From: an uncultured Bacilli bacterium
GTDB taxonomy: Bacteria; Bacillota_I; Bacilli_A; RF39; UBA660
DNA length: 64,000 nucleotides
Reading direction: 5' to 3'
NCBI GenBank assembly: GCA_934130045.1
Contig: CAKOXI010000002.1
Span: 1-64,000, forward strand
Below, in pieces: positions 42,388 to 52,369 of the stretch (the stretch's first letter is position 1; every line of letters begins with the position of its first letter). The notes beneath the pieces are model-generated. The model saw nothing but the letters and a program-made list of their open reading frames with translations. It was not told where the DNA came from and searched no databases. Position numbers and translations under genes: made by a program.

Positions 42388-44052
42388 ATGACAAAAAATA
42401 TAAAAGTTAATTTTCGTGATATTGAAACATTTGAATTTCCAGAAAATACTAAATTTATTGAAATCGCAGAAAAATTTGAGCATTATTTTGAATATCCAAT
42501 ATTAGCTGTTAAAGTTGATAATACTATAATGGATTTACAAGATAAATTAACTAAAAAATGTACAGTAGATTTTTTAGATAGAAGCTCACTTGCTGGAAAT
42601 CATATATATAGAAAAAGCTTACAATTTATGTTAGTGTTAGCTGTAAAAAGATTATTTGGAAGTAATGCAGAGGTATTAATAGAGCATTCAGTAAGTAAAG
42701 GTGTATACTGTGAATTAGTAGACATTGAAGTTACAAAACAAGTCCTTTTAGATATAGAAAATGAAATGAAAAAAATCGTATCAGAAGATTTAATTTTTAC
42801 TAAAATAAGTGCATCACGTATTGATTCTATAAAATATTTTAAAAATAAAAAATGGTTAGATAAAGTAAAAGTTTTAAAATATATTAGTAATACTTATATA
42901 AATTTATATAGAATTGATGATGTATATGATTATTACTATAGTGAAATGGCACCATCTACAAAGTATTTGGATTGCTTTAGTTTAAATTATATTAGTGAAA
43001 AAGGCTTTGTAATGTGCTATCCTGATATATTTAATCCAGAATGTACATTACCTTATAATCATCATGAATTATTATTTAATAAATTTTTAGATTATACTAA
43101 TTGGGGAAGAAAAATAGGTATTTCTAATGCTGCTGATTTAAATGAAGTTGTTTCTCTTGGAAAGTATGGTGAATTAATTCGCCTATCAGAAGCATATTAT
43201 AATAGTCAAATTGCTAAAATAGCGGATACTATATATGATAAATCTAAAGATGTTAAAGTTGTTTTAATTGCTGGTCCTTCTTCAAGTGGTAAAACAACTA
43301 CCTCAAAAAAATTAGAAGTTTATTTAAGAAGTAAGGGATTAGTTCCACATCAAATATCAATAGATGACTATTTTGTAAATAGAAGTGATACACCAAAAGA
43401 TGAAAATGGTGAATTGGATTTTGAATCAATAGATGCGATTGATGTTGATTTGTTTAATAAACATTTGCTTAAATTATTAGATGGAGAACGTGTATTATTA
43501 CCACAGTATAATTTTGTTTTAGGAAAAAGAGAATATAAAAATAAGTGGTTACAATTAAAAGAAAATGATATAATAATAATTGAAGGTTTACATGCTTTAA
43601 ATAATACTATGACTATGTCAATAAATGAAAAAAATAAATTTAAAATTTATATTAGTCCATTAACTCAATTAAATATTGATAACCATAATTATATTCGTAC
43701 AACTGATACTAGAAAATTAAGAAGAATTATAAGGGACAATAAGTTTAGGGGACATAGTGCTAGTGAAACTTTAAAAATGTGGTCAAAAATTAAAAGAGGA
43801 GAAGAAAAATATATATTTCCATATCAAGATAATGTTGATGCGATAATTAATTCAGCATTGGTATATGAGATTGGTGTTTTAAAAACATATGCTGAACCAT
43901 TATTGTTTTCTGTTACAGAGGATGATCCTATGTATCCAGAGGCATTAAGACTTATTAATTTCTTAAGAAATTTTTTACCAATTCCTAGTGATGACGTACA
44001 AAGTGATTCAATCTTAAGAGAGTTTATTGGTGGAAGTGTATATAATGATTAG
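42388..44052 (+). CDS. TGS-type nucleoside (uridine) kinase-like protein
   Basis: 554 aa. N-terminal TGS/ThrRS-like region (VDFLDRSSLAGNHIYRKSLQFMLVLAVKRLF), then a kinase domain with Walker A LIAGPSSSGKTTTSKKL, SIDDYFVNRSDTPKDENGE, FESIDAIDVDLFNKHL, PQYNF and IIIEGLHALN. This architecture is the Firmicute nucleoside/uridine kinase fused to a tRNA-synthetase-like N-terminal part, of unknown physiological role. It is 16 nt upstream of gapA. Confidence 0.88.
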   Translation: MTKNIKVNFRDIETFEFPENTKFIEIAEKFEHYFEYPILAVKVDNTIMDLQDKLTKKCTVDFLDRSSLAGNHIYRKSLQFMLVLAVKRLFGSNAEVLIEHSVSKGVYCELVDIEVTKQVLLDIENEMKKIVSEDLIFTKISASRIDSIKYFKNKKWLDKVKVLKYISNTYINLYRIDDVYDYYYSEMAPSTKYLDCFSLNYISEKGFVMCYPDIFNPECTLPYNHHELLFNKFLDYTNWGRKIGISNAADLNEVVSLGKYGELIRLSEAYYNSQIAKIADTIYDKSKDVKVVLIAGPSSSGKTTTSKKLEVYLRSKGLVPHQISIDDYFVNRSDTPKDENGELDFESIDAIDVDLFNKHLLKLLDGERVLLPQYNFVLGKREYKNKWLQLKENDIIIIEGLHALNNTMTMSINEKNKFKIYISPLTQLNIDNHNYIRTTDTRKLRRIIRDNKFRGHSASETLKMWSKIKRGEEKYIFPYQDNVDAIINSALVYEIGVLKTYAEPLLFSVTEDDPMYPEALRLINFLRNFLPIPSDDVQSDSILREFIGGSVYND

Positions 44053-44068
44053 AAAGGTTAGATAAAAA

Positions 44069-45082
44069 ATGATAAAAGTTGCAATAAATGGATTTGGAAG
44101 AATAGGAAGACTTGTTTTTAGAATTATGGAGGAAAATCCAGAATTTGAAGTTGTTGCTATTAATGATTTAACAGATGCTGAACAATTGGCTTATTTATTA
44201 AAATATGATACTTCACATAGAAATTATCGAATTAATGAAATAAGTCATGAAGATAATTATATAATAATTGGAAATCGTAGAATAAGAGTTTATTCAGAAA
44301 CTGATCCTGCTAATTTACCATGGGGTGAATTACAAATTGATGAAGTATTTGAGTGTACTGGTAGATTTGTAGAAAAAGATAAAGCTTTAGCTCATATCAA
44401 GGCAGGTGCAAAAAAAGTTATTATTAGTGCTCCGGGAAAAGGTGATTTAAAAACAATTGTGTATAATGTAAATCATGATACATTAGATGGAACAGAAGAT
44501 GTTATTAGTGCTGCATCTTGTACTACAAATTGCCTTGCTCCGGTTTGTAAAGTATTAAATGATAATTTTGGTATAGTAAAGGGCTATATGACAACTGTTC
44601 ATGCTTATACAAATGACCAAGCAACTCTTGATATTGCGCATAAAAAAGGAGCTAAATCTCGTCGTGGTCGTGCAGCAGCTGCTAATATTGTGCCATCATC
44701 AACAGGAGCTGCAAGTGCAATAGGTTTAGTTATACCTTCATTAAAAGGAAAATTAGATGGGAATGCCTTAAGAGTTCCAACTACAACTGGTTCTGTTGTT
44801 GATTTAACAGTTGAACTTGCAAAAAATGTTACAGTGGAACAAATCAATGAAACTTTTATAAATAGTCAAAATGAAACATTGGGTTATACAACTGATCCTA
44901 TAGTTTCTAGTGATATAATAGGTTCATATTATGGTGGTTTAGTTGATGGATTATTAACAAGTGTTTTAGAAGTCGATAATAAACAATTAGTAAAAGTAAT
45001 TGCTTGGTATGATAACGAAATGAGTTATAGTGCACAAATGGTTAGAACAGCGCTTTATTTAGGAAAATTAATGAAAAAATAA
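44069..45082 (+). CDS. gapA: Glyceraldehyde-3-phosphate dehydrogenase
   Basis: 337 aa. NAD-binding [30 protein letters not shown] with the acidic Asp typical of NAD-dependent enzymes, catalytic Cys in [13 protein letters not shown], His in [24 protein letters not shown] and WYDNEMSYS. No cggR or pgk neighbour, unlike B. subtilis. Terminator follows. Confidence 0.98.
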   Translation: MIKVAINGFGRIGRLVFRIMEENPEFEVVAINDLTDAEQLAYLLKYDTSHRNYRINEISHEDNYIIIGNRRIRVYSETDPANLPWGELQIDEVFECTGRFVEKDKALAHIKAGAKKVIISAPGKGDLKTIVYNVNHDTLDGTEDVISAASCTTNCLAPVCKVLNDNFGIVKGYMTTVHAYTNDQATLDIAHKKGAKSRRGRAAAANIVPSSTGAASAIGLVIPSLKGKLDGNALRVPTTTGSVVDLTVELAKNVTVEQINETFINSQNETLGYTTDPIVSSDIIGSYYGGLVDGLLTSVLEVDNKQLVKVIAWYDNEMSYSAQMVRTALYLGKLMKK

Positions 45083-45083
45083 G

Positions 45084-45110
45084 TATATGATAGATTCATA
45101 TATTTTTTTC
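45084..45110 (+). terminator. Terminator of gapA
   Basis: Stem TATATGA (45084-45090) / TCATATA (45096-45102), T tail. Confidence 0.8.
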
Positions 45111-45134
45111 TTATTTGCTTATTTTATTTTTTTT

Positions 45135-45143
45135 TGCTATAAT
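45135..45143 (+). promoter_or_regulatory. Extended -10 promoter of parE
   Basis: TGCTATAAT (hexamer 45138-45143). The predicted start near 45150 leaves only the GGTGAT ribosome site before the ATG at 45160, which also rules out the ATG at 45115. Confidence 0.65.
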
Positions 45144-45159
45144 TCTAATGGTGATAAAA

Positions 45160-47064
45160 ATGGCAAAATATGATGAAAATTCTATAAAGATATTAGAAGG
45201 ACTTGAAGCAGTTAGAAAAAGACCAGGTATGTATATAGGTTCAACTGATAAAAGAGGACTTCATCATTTAATATGGGAAATTGTTGATAATGGTGTAGAT
45301 GAAGTTATAAATGGTTATGGTAAAAAAATAAAAATTATAATGCATCAAGATGGAAGTATCAGTGTAAGTGATGAAGGAAGGGGTGTACCGGTTGGAATGC
45401 ACTCTAGTGGTATGTCTACTCCAGAAGTAATATATACTGTTCTTCATGCTGGTGGTAAGTTTGAAAGCGGAGGATATAAGGTATCCGGAGGACTTCACGG
45501 AGTAGGTGCCAGTGTAGTTAATGCCCTATCAAAATGGATGGAAGTAACTATAAAAAGAGATGGTTATGAATATTATATTAAATTTGAAAATGGTGGTAAG
45601 TTAGCTGTCCCATTAAAACAATTATCTAAAACAAATAAAACAGGAACTACTGTTAGGTTTATGCCCGATGATGAAATTTTTTCTACAACAACATTTTCAT
45701 TTTCTACCATTTGTGAGAGAATGCAAGAATGCGCATTTTTATTAACAGGATTAAATATTGAAATTATAAATGAAATAGATGGAAGAAGAGAAGTATATCA
45801 ATATGAAAATGGTTTAAAATCATTTGTAGAATATTTAAATGAGGATAAAAAGGAGTTACACAAAGTTGTAAATTTTAACTCATTTAAAGATGGAATTAAT
45901 GTAGAAATCGCATTCCAATATACTGATACATATAATGAAAATATTATATCATTTGTAAATAATGTTAAAACAAATGATGGAGGAACTCATGAGGTAGGGT
46001 TTAAATCAGCTATAACAAGGGTTTTTAATGATTATGCAAGAACGAATAAATATTTAAAAGATAAGGATAAAAATTTAGAGGGTAGTGATACAAGAGAAGG
46101 CTTAACCGCAATTATATCATTACAAATTCCTGAAAATTTACTACAATTTGAAGGTCAAACAAAAGCAAAATTGGGTACACCAGAAGCTAGAACTATTGTT
46201 GAAAGTGTTGTTTCTGAAAAATTACAATTTTTTCTAGAAGAAAATAAGGCAGTAGCCACAACTATTTTAGAAAAAATGGTAAAAAGTAAAATGGTTAGAG
46301 AAGCTGCAAGAAAAGCAAGAGATGAAGCCAGAAATGGTAAAGATAAATCAAAAAAAGATAGAATATTAAGTGGTAAATTAACTCCAGCTCAAACAAAAAA
46401 TCCTCTAAAAAATGAATTATTTTTAGTGGAAGGTGATTCAGCAGGTGGTTCTGCAAAGCAGGGAAGGGATAGAAAATTTCAGGCAATACTACCATTAAGA
46501 GGTAAAGTTTTAAATTGTGAAAAAACTAAATTAGAAGAAATATTTAAAAATGAAGAAATTAATACAATAATTCATACTGTTGGAGCAGGTGTTGGAAGTG
46601 ATTTTGATGTAAAGGATTCAAATTATGATAAAATTATTATTATGTCAGATGCTGATGTAGATGGATCACACATTCAAATTTTATTACTAACTTTTTTCTA
46701 TAGATATATGAAACCATTAGTAGAAGCAGGAAAAGTATATATTGCTATGCCACCGTTATATAAATTATCAAATGGTAAGGTTATTCATTATGCTTGGACA
46801 GATGAAGAAAGAAAACAAATATTAGCTAATAGTAAAGTAAAGTTAGAAACCCAAAGGTATAAAGGTTTAGGTGAAATGAACGCAGAACAACTTTGGGAAA
46901 CAACTATGAATCCTGAAACAAGAAGTTTAATTAAAGTAAATATTATAGATGCAGCTTTAGCAGAAAAAAGAGTAAGTATATTAATGGGGGATAAGGTTGA
47001 ACCTAGAAAAGAATGGATTGAAGAAAATATTGAGTTTACTTTAGAAGATAATTATGAGGTGTAA
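45160..47064 (+). CDS. parE: DNA topoisomerase IV subunit B
   Basis: 634 aa, typical ParE length. ATPase: DNGVDEVINGYG, GRGVPVGMH, GLHGVGASVVNALS. TOPRIM: LVEGDSAGGSAKQGRDR, IIMSDADVDGSHI. The segment LSGKLTPAQTKNPLKNEL is ParE-like, not the GyrB form (GKLADCSS), and EEINTIIHTVGAG is the ParE type. ATG 45160 matches MAKYDENSI. parC, usually next door, is replaced by a BIG2 protein after 2 nt. Confidence 0.92.
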   Translation: MAKYDENSIKILEGLEAVRKRPGMYIGSTDKRGLHHLIWEIVDNGVDEVINGYGKKIKIIMHQDGSISVSDEGRGVPVGMHSSGMSTPEVIYTVLHAGGKFESGGYKVSGGLHGVGASVVNALSKWMEVTIKRDGYEYYIKFENGGKLAVPLKQLSKTNKTGTTVRFMPDDEIFSTTTFSFSTICERMQECAFLLTGLNIEIINEIDGRREVYQYENGLKSFVEYLNEDKKELHKVVNFNSFKDGINVEIAFQYTDTYNENIISFVNNVKTNDGGTHEVGFKSAITRVFNDYARTNKYLKDKDKNLEGSDTREGLTAIISLQIPENLLQFEGQTKAKLGTPEARTIVESVVSEKLQFFLEENKAVATTILEKMVKSKMVREAARKARDEARNGKDKSKKDRILSGKLTPAQTKNPLKNELFLVEGDSAGGSAKQGRDRKFQAILPLRGKVLNCEKTKLEEIFKNEEINTIIHTVGAGVGSDFDVKDSNYDKIIIMSDADVDGSHIQILLLTFFYRYMKPLVEAGKVYIAMPPLYKLSNGKVIHYAWTDEERKQILANSKVKLETQRYKGLGEMNAEQLWETTMNPETRSLIKVNIIDAALAEKRVSILMGDKVEPRKEWIEENIEFTLEDNYEV

Positions 47065-47066
47065 TA

Positions 47067-47729
47067 ATGAATAGAAAAATAATGAGTAGTTTATCTTATG
47101 GATTTTATTTTTTAGTGTTATGTATAGTATTTTTAATCATATATTTAGCTTTTTTCAAGCAGGATAATAAAAATAATTCTAATAGTAATTCAAATACTTC
47201 TGAAAAAGAGGAAGAAAATATAAAAAATGAAAATATAAAATTAAATAGTAATGAAATATCATTAGATATTGGTGCCTCTTTTAATTTAAGTGTTACATTA
47301 ACGCCTAGTAGTGGTGATGAAATAATAAAATTTGAATCAGAAAATGAAAATATTGCTACTGTTAATGAATTAGGTGTAGTATCTGGTGTAGGAAGTGGTA
47401 GTACTAAAATAATTGTATCAGTGGAAGGAACAAACTTAAAAGCTGAATGTAATGTAAATGTATCAGAAACTACAGTAACAGTAACAAGCTTATTTTCCAA
47501 AGATGAAAATGTTAATTTAAAAATAAACGAAACATATCAAACAGATATAACGGTTATTCCTATGAATTCAACCGATAAATCGTTAACTTATTCTTCATCT
47601 AATGACTCTATTGCAGAAATTGATTCCCAAGGACTTATAACAGCTAAACAAAAAGGAACAGCATTTATAACTGTTAGTTCAGCTGTAAATAAGGATGTAA
47701 CTGTTGAGATAAAAGTATTAGTAAAATAA
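47067..47729 (+). CDS. Membrane-anchored BIG2 (Ig-like) domain protein
   Basis: 220 aa. One N-terminal membrane segment (about 10-30), an acidic Ser/Asn linker, then two bacterial Ig-like group 2 domains: NEISLDIGASFNLSVTLTPSS with ATVNELGVVSGVGSGSTKI, and NLKINETYQTDITVIPMNSTD with IAEIDSQGLITAKQKGTAFI. Likely surface-exposed, function unknown. It is coupled to parE by 2-nt spacing, an unusual partner. Confidence 0.85.
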   Translation: MNRKIMSSLSYGFYFLVLCIVFLIIYLAFFKQDNKNNSNSNSNTSEKEEENIKNENIKLNSNEISLDIGASFNLSVTLTPSSGDEIIKFESENENIATVNELGVVSGVGSGSTKIIVSVEGTNLKAECNVNVSETTVTVTSLFSKDENVNLKINETYQTDITVIPMNSTDKSLTYSSSNDSIAEIDSQGLITAKQKGTAFITVSSAVNKDVTVEIKVLVK

Positions 47730-47730
47730 A

Positions 47731-47757
47731 AACATGATTTATTTCATGTTTTTTTTG
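47731..47757. terminator. Bidirectional terminator between the BIG2 gene and a minus-strand gene
   Basis: Stem AACATGA (47731-47737) / TCATGTT (47744-47750) with T's on the right and A's on the left. It lies between two convergent genes. Confidence 0.8.
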
Positions 47758-47816
47758 ATATTTATTATAAATATTATATTATCATAATAAATTGAAATTT
47801 TTATATAGGTTACTAT

Positions 47817-48224
47817 TTATAGTGTTGGATTTTCTGTTTCTGCAATATCAAAATTAGAGTCATTTCTATTTTTATAAACAACATATAAAACAATTAAAGA
47901 TGCGACTAAGGATAATAATCCAGCAATTATTTGTAATTCTATATATTTTGTTTCATCACTTTTATACTCAGCAATTTTTTTAGATACATAATTGCAATAT
48001 ATAAAAACTATGGCTAAAATAACCACAAAAATTCTATTAAAGAGTGCTAAATTTTGTGATGTTTTATTTGAAAATAATCCATTATTATTTTTTAATTTTT
48101 CTTTTTCATCGTATGTTAATGATATAGAAATAAATAAAGAAATTACAAACAAAAAAGTTGCGATAAGTTGAATATTTAAAATTTTTTCTTCTATATCTTT
48201 ATAATAATTATTATTGTTTTTCAT
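47817..48224 (-). CDS. Small membrane protein, 135 aa
   Basis: Not recognised. Three hydrophobic segments (about residues 17-34, 66-84 and 98-119) separated by charged loops. The start ATG at 48224 is inside the 3' end of the PdaC-like gene (14-nt overlap), suggesting translational coupling. No strong ribosome site is visible, and the terminator follows. Confidence 0.55.
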   Translation of the reverse strand: MKNNNNYYKDIEEKILNIQLIATFLFVISLFISISLTYDEKEKLKNNNGLFSNKTSQNLALFNRIFVVILAIVFIYCNYVSKKIAEYKSDETKYIELQIIAGLLSLVASLIVLYVVYKNRNDSNFDIAETENPTL

Positions 48225-49482
48225 TTAGCTTATTTTTAATTTTTTTTGTTTCTTTTAATTCACTGATTGTTACTATTTGATAACCTTTTTCAATTAATTT
48301 AGGAACTAAAATCTCTACAGCTTCACTCGTTCTTTTATAAGTATCGTGCATTAGAATAATTGAACCATCCTTTACATCTTTTAAAGCATTATTTACGATT
48401 GTATTAACATTTTTATATTTCCAATCTCTAGTATCAACATTCCATAAAATTATTTCCAAATCAGTATTATTTCTTAATTTTTGATTAACTGAACCGTATG
48501 TTGGTCTTAAATATATTGGTGTATATCCAGTATATTTTTTTATTATATCTTGAGTTTTATTAATTTGTTCAATTTGTTCTTTGGCTGAAAGTTTAGTTAA
48601 CCATCTATGATTATATGAATGATTTCCTATTTCATTGCCATTTTTATACATTTCAATTATTGTATTACTATGATCTTCTATTTTATTTCCTAAAACGAAA
48701 AAAGTAGCATTGCTATTATATTTTTTTAGAGTATCTAATATTTTTTCTGTGTAAATACTTGGACCATCATCAAATGTAAGTGCAACAACTGGTTTATTTA
48801 AATCAATATAATTTATAGTAGGATTGATGGTTGGTAATTTATTGTCTTCTGTTTCTTTAAAATTTTTTAGTAAATTAAAATAGCTAAGAGGAACTAAAAT
48901 TTTCATTATATCATTATAATTATCGCATAACTTTTCTCCTTCTATATATAAGGTAACATTTTTTTTATCAAATGAAAAATTAATATCATCGTAATTAAGA
49001 TTTTGAATTTTCTCCATTTTTATATTACTACCATAGTTTTCAAATAGTAAATTATATATTAAAGTATTTGTATTATTGTCGCTTATATCAGAAAATTTTA
49101 TTTTTTTCTTACTTTTTAAATTGTAATTATATGTATATACTTCGTTTTCTATAGATTCATCATTTTTAGAACTTATATGTTTAAATAGTGCTACCGATAA
49201 ATATTCATTATTTAAATTAGAACAAGAATAATCTATATTAAGTTCATATATTTGATCTAATGAACTTATTTTATTATAATTTTCTAAAAAACTATTATAA
49301 CTTGTATTAACATATTTTTTAATTTCTTTATTTATATTTGCTAAATTTGTAACAGGGTAATTAATAGCTATAACTGTATTAGTATTTTCTTCTATAATTG
49401 TTTTAATTTTATAATTGAATTTACTACTTTGTCTGCAACTACAAAATAATAAACAAAAAATAATAATAAAGATTTTTTTCAT
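48211..49482 (-). CDS. Polysaccharide deacetylase lipoprotein, PdaC-like
   Basis: 423 aa. A short lipoprotein signal MKKIFIIIFCLLFCSC (lipobox LFCS-C) is followed by a DUF3298/RsiV-like domain (VALFKHISSKN...YNYNLKSKKKIKFSDI) to about 220, then a NodB domain: VVALTFDDGPS, FFVLGNKIEDH, IGNHSYNHRWLTKL (HxxxH), YLRPTYGSVN and LMHDT. DUF3298 plus NodB is the PdaC layout of B. subtilis, a peptidoglycan N-acetylmuramic acid deacetylase, so wall modification is likely. ATG 49482 has AGAGGTGTATC; the in-frame ATG 49530 lacks a site. Confidence 0.88.
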   Translation of the reverse strand: MKKIFIIIFCLLFCSCRQSSKFNYKIKTIIEENTNTVIAINYPVTNLANINKEIKKYVNTSYNSFLENYNKISSLDQIYELNIDYSCSNLNNEYLSVALFKHISSKNDESIENEVYTYNYNLKSKKKIKFSDISDNNTNTLIYNLLFENYGSNIKMEKIQNLNYDDINFSFDKKNVTLYIEGEKLCDNYNDIMKILVPLSYFNLLKNFKETEDNKLPTINPTINYIDLNKPVVALTFDDGPSIYTEKILDTLKKYNSNATFFVLGNKIEDHSNTIIEMYKNGNEIGNHSYNHRWLTKLSAKEQIEQINKTQDIIKKYTGYTPIYLRPTYGSVNQKLRNNTDLEIILWNVDTRDWKYKNVNTIVNNALKDVKDGSIILMHDTYKRTSEAVEILVPKLIEKGYQIVTISELKETKKIKNKLNEKQ

Positions 49483-49499
49483 GATACACCTCTTATTAA

Positions 49500-49790
49500 A
49501 ATATATTAAAAATATATAAAAAAAGACCAAAAGCGAAAAAAAGTTTGCTATAAAATTTTGAGATTTATTTTTGTAAAAAATCTAAAAAAATTAAAAATTT
49601 AAAAAAACAAAAAATCTAAAAATTTGAAAATAGTGAAAAAAATTAAAGCGAGTTTTTAGAAAATATAATGAAAATAAGCAAAAAAAATTTTAAAAAAATG
49701 AAAAATGTCAAATATGTAAAATAAAAAATATTGAAAAATAAGGGCTAATTTTGTCAATACCTAAAAGTTAAAAAAGTTTCGAACATTTGA
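49500..49790. other. Gene-free A-tract-rich spacer upstream of the nrdD promoter
   Basis: No ORF, RNA fold or terminator is recognised over this stretch. It is dominated by A5-A7 tracts on the plus strand, many starting every 8-10 nt between 49555 and 49640, with AAAAAATCTAAAAA occurring twice (about 49557 and 49610). Such DNA is expected to be bent. Confidence 0.55.
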
Positions 49791-49819
49791 TTGACAACCA
49801 AGGTATAAGTTACTATAAT
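49791..49819 (+). promoter_or_regulatory. SigA promoter of nrdD
   Basis: Full consensus: -35 TTGACA (49791-49796), 17-nt spacer, -10 TATAAT (49814-49819). No NrdR box pair is recognised near it. Confidence 0.88.
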
Positions 49820-49856
49820 TAAGGTGTAATAATAATGATGATAGGAGTGAGTTTTA

Positions 49857-52169
49857 ATGTCAGTAGTAGAAGAAGAGCGTAAGATTACTTTAAAAGTTGT
49901 CAAAAGGGATGGGAAAAAGGTTGATTTTAATGGAACAAAGATAGCCTTGGCTATAAAAAAAGCTTTTGATCATATTGATAAACTTGATGATGGTGAAGAA
50001 AATAACAGCACAGGATATACTGAAAAGGATATAAATAATATATATAAAACCGTTATAACAAGAATTGAAAAAGAATATGCTGATGAAGACAAAATAAAAA
50101 TTGAAACAATTCAGGATATGATTGAAGAAACTTTAAAGAAAAAAGGTTATGACGATATATATGAAGAATTTTCATCTTATAGAGAAAGAAGAAATCAATC
50201 AAGAAAACTATTTAGTGATGAAAAGAAAATGCATAAATTTTTAAAAACAATTGAAGGCTTAGGTTTAAAATCTGCAAGTGAAGATAATAACAAAAGAGAA
50301 AATGCCAATGTTGATGGTGATACTGCAATGGGAACAATGCTTCAATATGGTAGTACTGTTTCTAAAGAATTTGCTAAGTCTTATTTAATGAAGAAAAAAT
50401 TTGCAGAAGCACATGATAATGGTGATATTCATATTCACGATATGGATTTCCTTCCTATGGGAACTACAACATGTATGCAAATAGATTTAAATAAATTATT
50501 TAAAAATGGTTTTTCAACAGGTCATGGACATTTAAGAGAACCAAATGATATTATGTCATATTCAGCTTTAGCAGCAATTGCTATTCAATCAAATCAAAAT
50601 GATCAACATGGTGGTCAAAGTATACCAGCATTTGATTATTATTTAGCTCCTGGTGTTTTAAAAACTTTCAAAAAACAATTTAAACAAACTATTAGCGATT
50701 TGTTAGATTATTCTGGGTTTGAAACTTTTATTAACATGAATAGTGTTGCAAAAGAAATTGATAAATTAAATAGTATTGAAGTTGATTTAGCAGACTTTGA
50801 AAAATTTATTAAAAATAATGAAGAAGTTGGTAGATTATTTAGAATAGCTTATGATAAAGCATATAGTAAAACTGATAGAATAACATATCAAGCTATGGAA
50901 GCATTCGTTCATAATTTAAATACAATGCATTCAAGAGCAGGTGCTCAAGTACCTTTTTCATCAATAAATTTTGGAACGGATACATCTAGCGAGGGAAGAA
51001 TGGTAGTAAAAAATTATTTACTTGCTGTTGATGCTGGCTTAGGTCAAAGTGAAACTCCTATTTTTCCAATTTCGATTTTTAAAGTAAAAGATGGTGTTAA
51101 TTTTAACCCAGGAGAACCTAACTATGATTTGTTTAAATTATCTTGTCGAGTATCTGCAAAGAGATTATTTCCAAATTTCTCCTTTATAGATGCACCATAT
51201 AATTTACAATATTATAAAGAAGGAGATTTTACAACTGAAGTTGGTTATATGGGATGTCGTACTAGAGTTTTAGGTAATGTAGTTGATCCTGATAAGTCAG
51301 TTACTCCAGGTCGTGGTAATCTATCATTTACTTCTATAAATTTACCACGTTTGGGTATAAAACATGGTATTGTAAGTAATGAAAAAACAGACTTAGATGG
51401 TTTCTTTAGTGAACTTTCAGACTTAATGGATTTGGTAAAAGATCAATTATTAGAAAGATTTGAAATTCAATGTAATCGTCATGTATATAATTTTCCATTT
51501 TTATTAGGTCAAGGTATTTGGATGGATTCAGAAAAATTAAAACCAAATGATAAACTAAGAAAAGTATTAAAGCATGGAACATTAAGTATCGGATTTATAG
51601 GTTTAGCAGAATGTTTAAAAGCATTAGTTGGTAAACATCATGGTGAATCTGAAGAATCACAAAAATTAGGTAAAAAAATTATTGGCTTTATGAGAAAAAA
51701 ATGTGATGAGTACTCAGAAAAATATAATTTAAATTTCACATTGTTAGCAACACCTGCTGAGGGATTATCAGGAAGATTTGTAAATATTGATAAAGCAATT
51801 TATGGAAAAATAAAAGGTGTTACTGATAGAAATTATTACACAAATTCATTCCATATTCCAGTTTACTATAATATTTCAATTGCTGATAAACTTCATCTTG
51901 AAGCTCCTTATCATGCATTAACTAATGCAGGACATATTTCCTATATTGAATTAGATGGAGATCCAACTGAGAATGTAGAAGTATTTGAAAAAATTGTTAG
52001 AATTATGAAAAAAGAGGGAATTGGGTATGGCGCAATTAACCATCCAGTAGATAGAGATCCAGTTTGTGGTTATGTCGGAATAATAAAAGATGTTTGCCCA
52101 AGATGTGGAAGAAAAGCTTATGAAGCTGTTAGTGTTGATAAATTAAAAAATTTAGATTGCTGTAAATAA
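49857..52169 (+). CDS. nrdD: Anaerobic ribonucleoside-triphosphate reductase, catalytic part
   Basis: 770 aa. Class III enzyme reducing NTPs in anaerobes. ATP-cone at about 11-100 (LKVVKRDGKKVDFNGTKIALAIKKAF), catalytic barrel with the conserved Cys in TTTCMQIDLNKL, then QNDQHGGQSIPAFDYYLAPG and NTMHSRAGAQVPFSS. The C-terminus ends with a zinc ribbon DPVCGYVGIIKDVCPRCGRK and stops at LDCCK. The usual glycyl-radical segment is missing here; it is encoded by the next small gene. AGGAGTGAG site. Strong promoter. Confidence 0.95.
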   Translation: MSVVEEERKITLKVVKRDGKKVDFNGTKIALAIKKAFDHIDKLDDGEENNSTGYTEKDINNIYKTVITRIEKEYADEDKIKIETIQDMIEETLKKKGYDDIYEEFSSYRERRNQSRKLFSDEKKMHKFLKTIEGLGLKSASEDNNKRENANVDGDTAMGTMLQYGSTVSKEFAKSYLMKKKFAEAHDNGDIHIHDMDFLPMGTTTCMQIDLNKLFKNGFSTGHGHLREPNDIMSYSALAAIAIQSNQNDQHGGQSIPAFDYYLAPGVLKTFKKQFKQTISDLLDYSGFETFINMNSVAKEIDKLNSIEVDLADFEKFIKNNEEVGRLFRIAYDKAYSKTDRITYQAMEAFVHNLNTMHSRAGAQVPFSSINFGTDTSSEGRMVVKNYLLAVDAGLGQSETPIFPISIFKVKDGVNFNPGEPNYDLFKLSCRVSAKRLFPNFSFIDAPYNLQYYKEGDFTTEVGYMGCRTRVLGNVVDPDKSVTPGRGNLSFTSINLPRLGIKHGIVSNEKTDLDGFFSELSDLMDLVKDQLLERFEIQCNRHVYNFPFLLGQGIWMDSEKLKPNDKLRKVLKHGTLSIGFIGLAECLKALVGKHHGESEESQKLGKKIIGFMRKKCDEYSEKYNLNFTLLATPAEGLSGRFVNIDKAIYGKIKGVTDRNYYTNSFHIPVYYNISIADKLHLEAPYHALTNAGHISYIELDGDPTENVEVFEKIVRIMKKEGIGYGAINHPVDRDPVCGYVGIIKDVCPRCGRKAYEAVSVDKLKNLDCCK

Positions 52170-52188
52170 ATTTGAAAGGGGAATTTAT

Positions 52189-52368
52189 ATGAAAGTAGAA
52201 GAAAAAAATGTTATATCAAATGATAAAGAAAAAAAGGTTGGAGAAGGTGTAGGATTCGAAAGAATTAGAAGAATTACTGGCTATTTAGTTGGAACAGTTG
52301 ATCGATTTAATAATGGTAAACGTGCCGAAGAACATGATCGTGTAAAACATTCATTAGGAAATATTTAA
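52189..52368 (+). CDS. Separate glycyl-radical subunit for NrdD, 59 aa
   Basis: Begins ATG 52189 with a GAAAGGGG ribosome site 7 nt upstream, 19 nt after nrdD. The peptide MKVEEKNVIS...GFERIRRITGYLVGTVDRF and NNGKRAEEHDRVKHSLGN matches the glycyl-radical end of class III reductases (E. coli form RRVCGYLG...RVKHLGN). Candidate radical residue is Gly31 in ITGYL. It is a distinct gene, not a frameshift: another start, ribosome site and stop. Product would pair with the truncated NrdD and be activated by NrdG. Close to nrdG, whose TTG starts 1 nt after its stop. Confidence 0.85.
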   Translation: MKVEEKNVISNDKEKKVGEGVGFERIRRITGYLVGTVDRFNNGKRAEEHDRVKHSLGNI

Positions 52369-52369
52369 A

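Noticed and set aside
49791..49830. NrdR operator at nrdD
   Set aside because: No pair of ACACTATATATAGTGT-like boxes is recognisable around the promoter.
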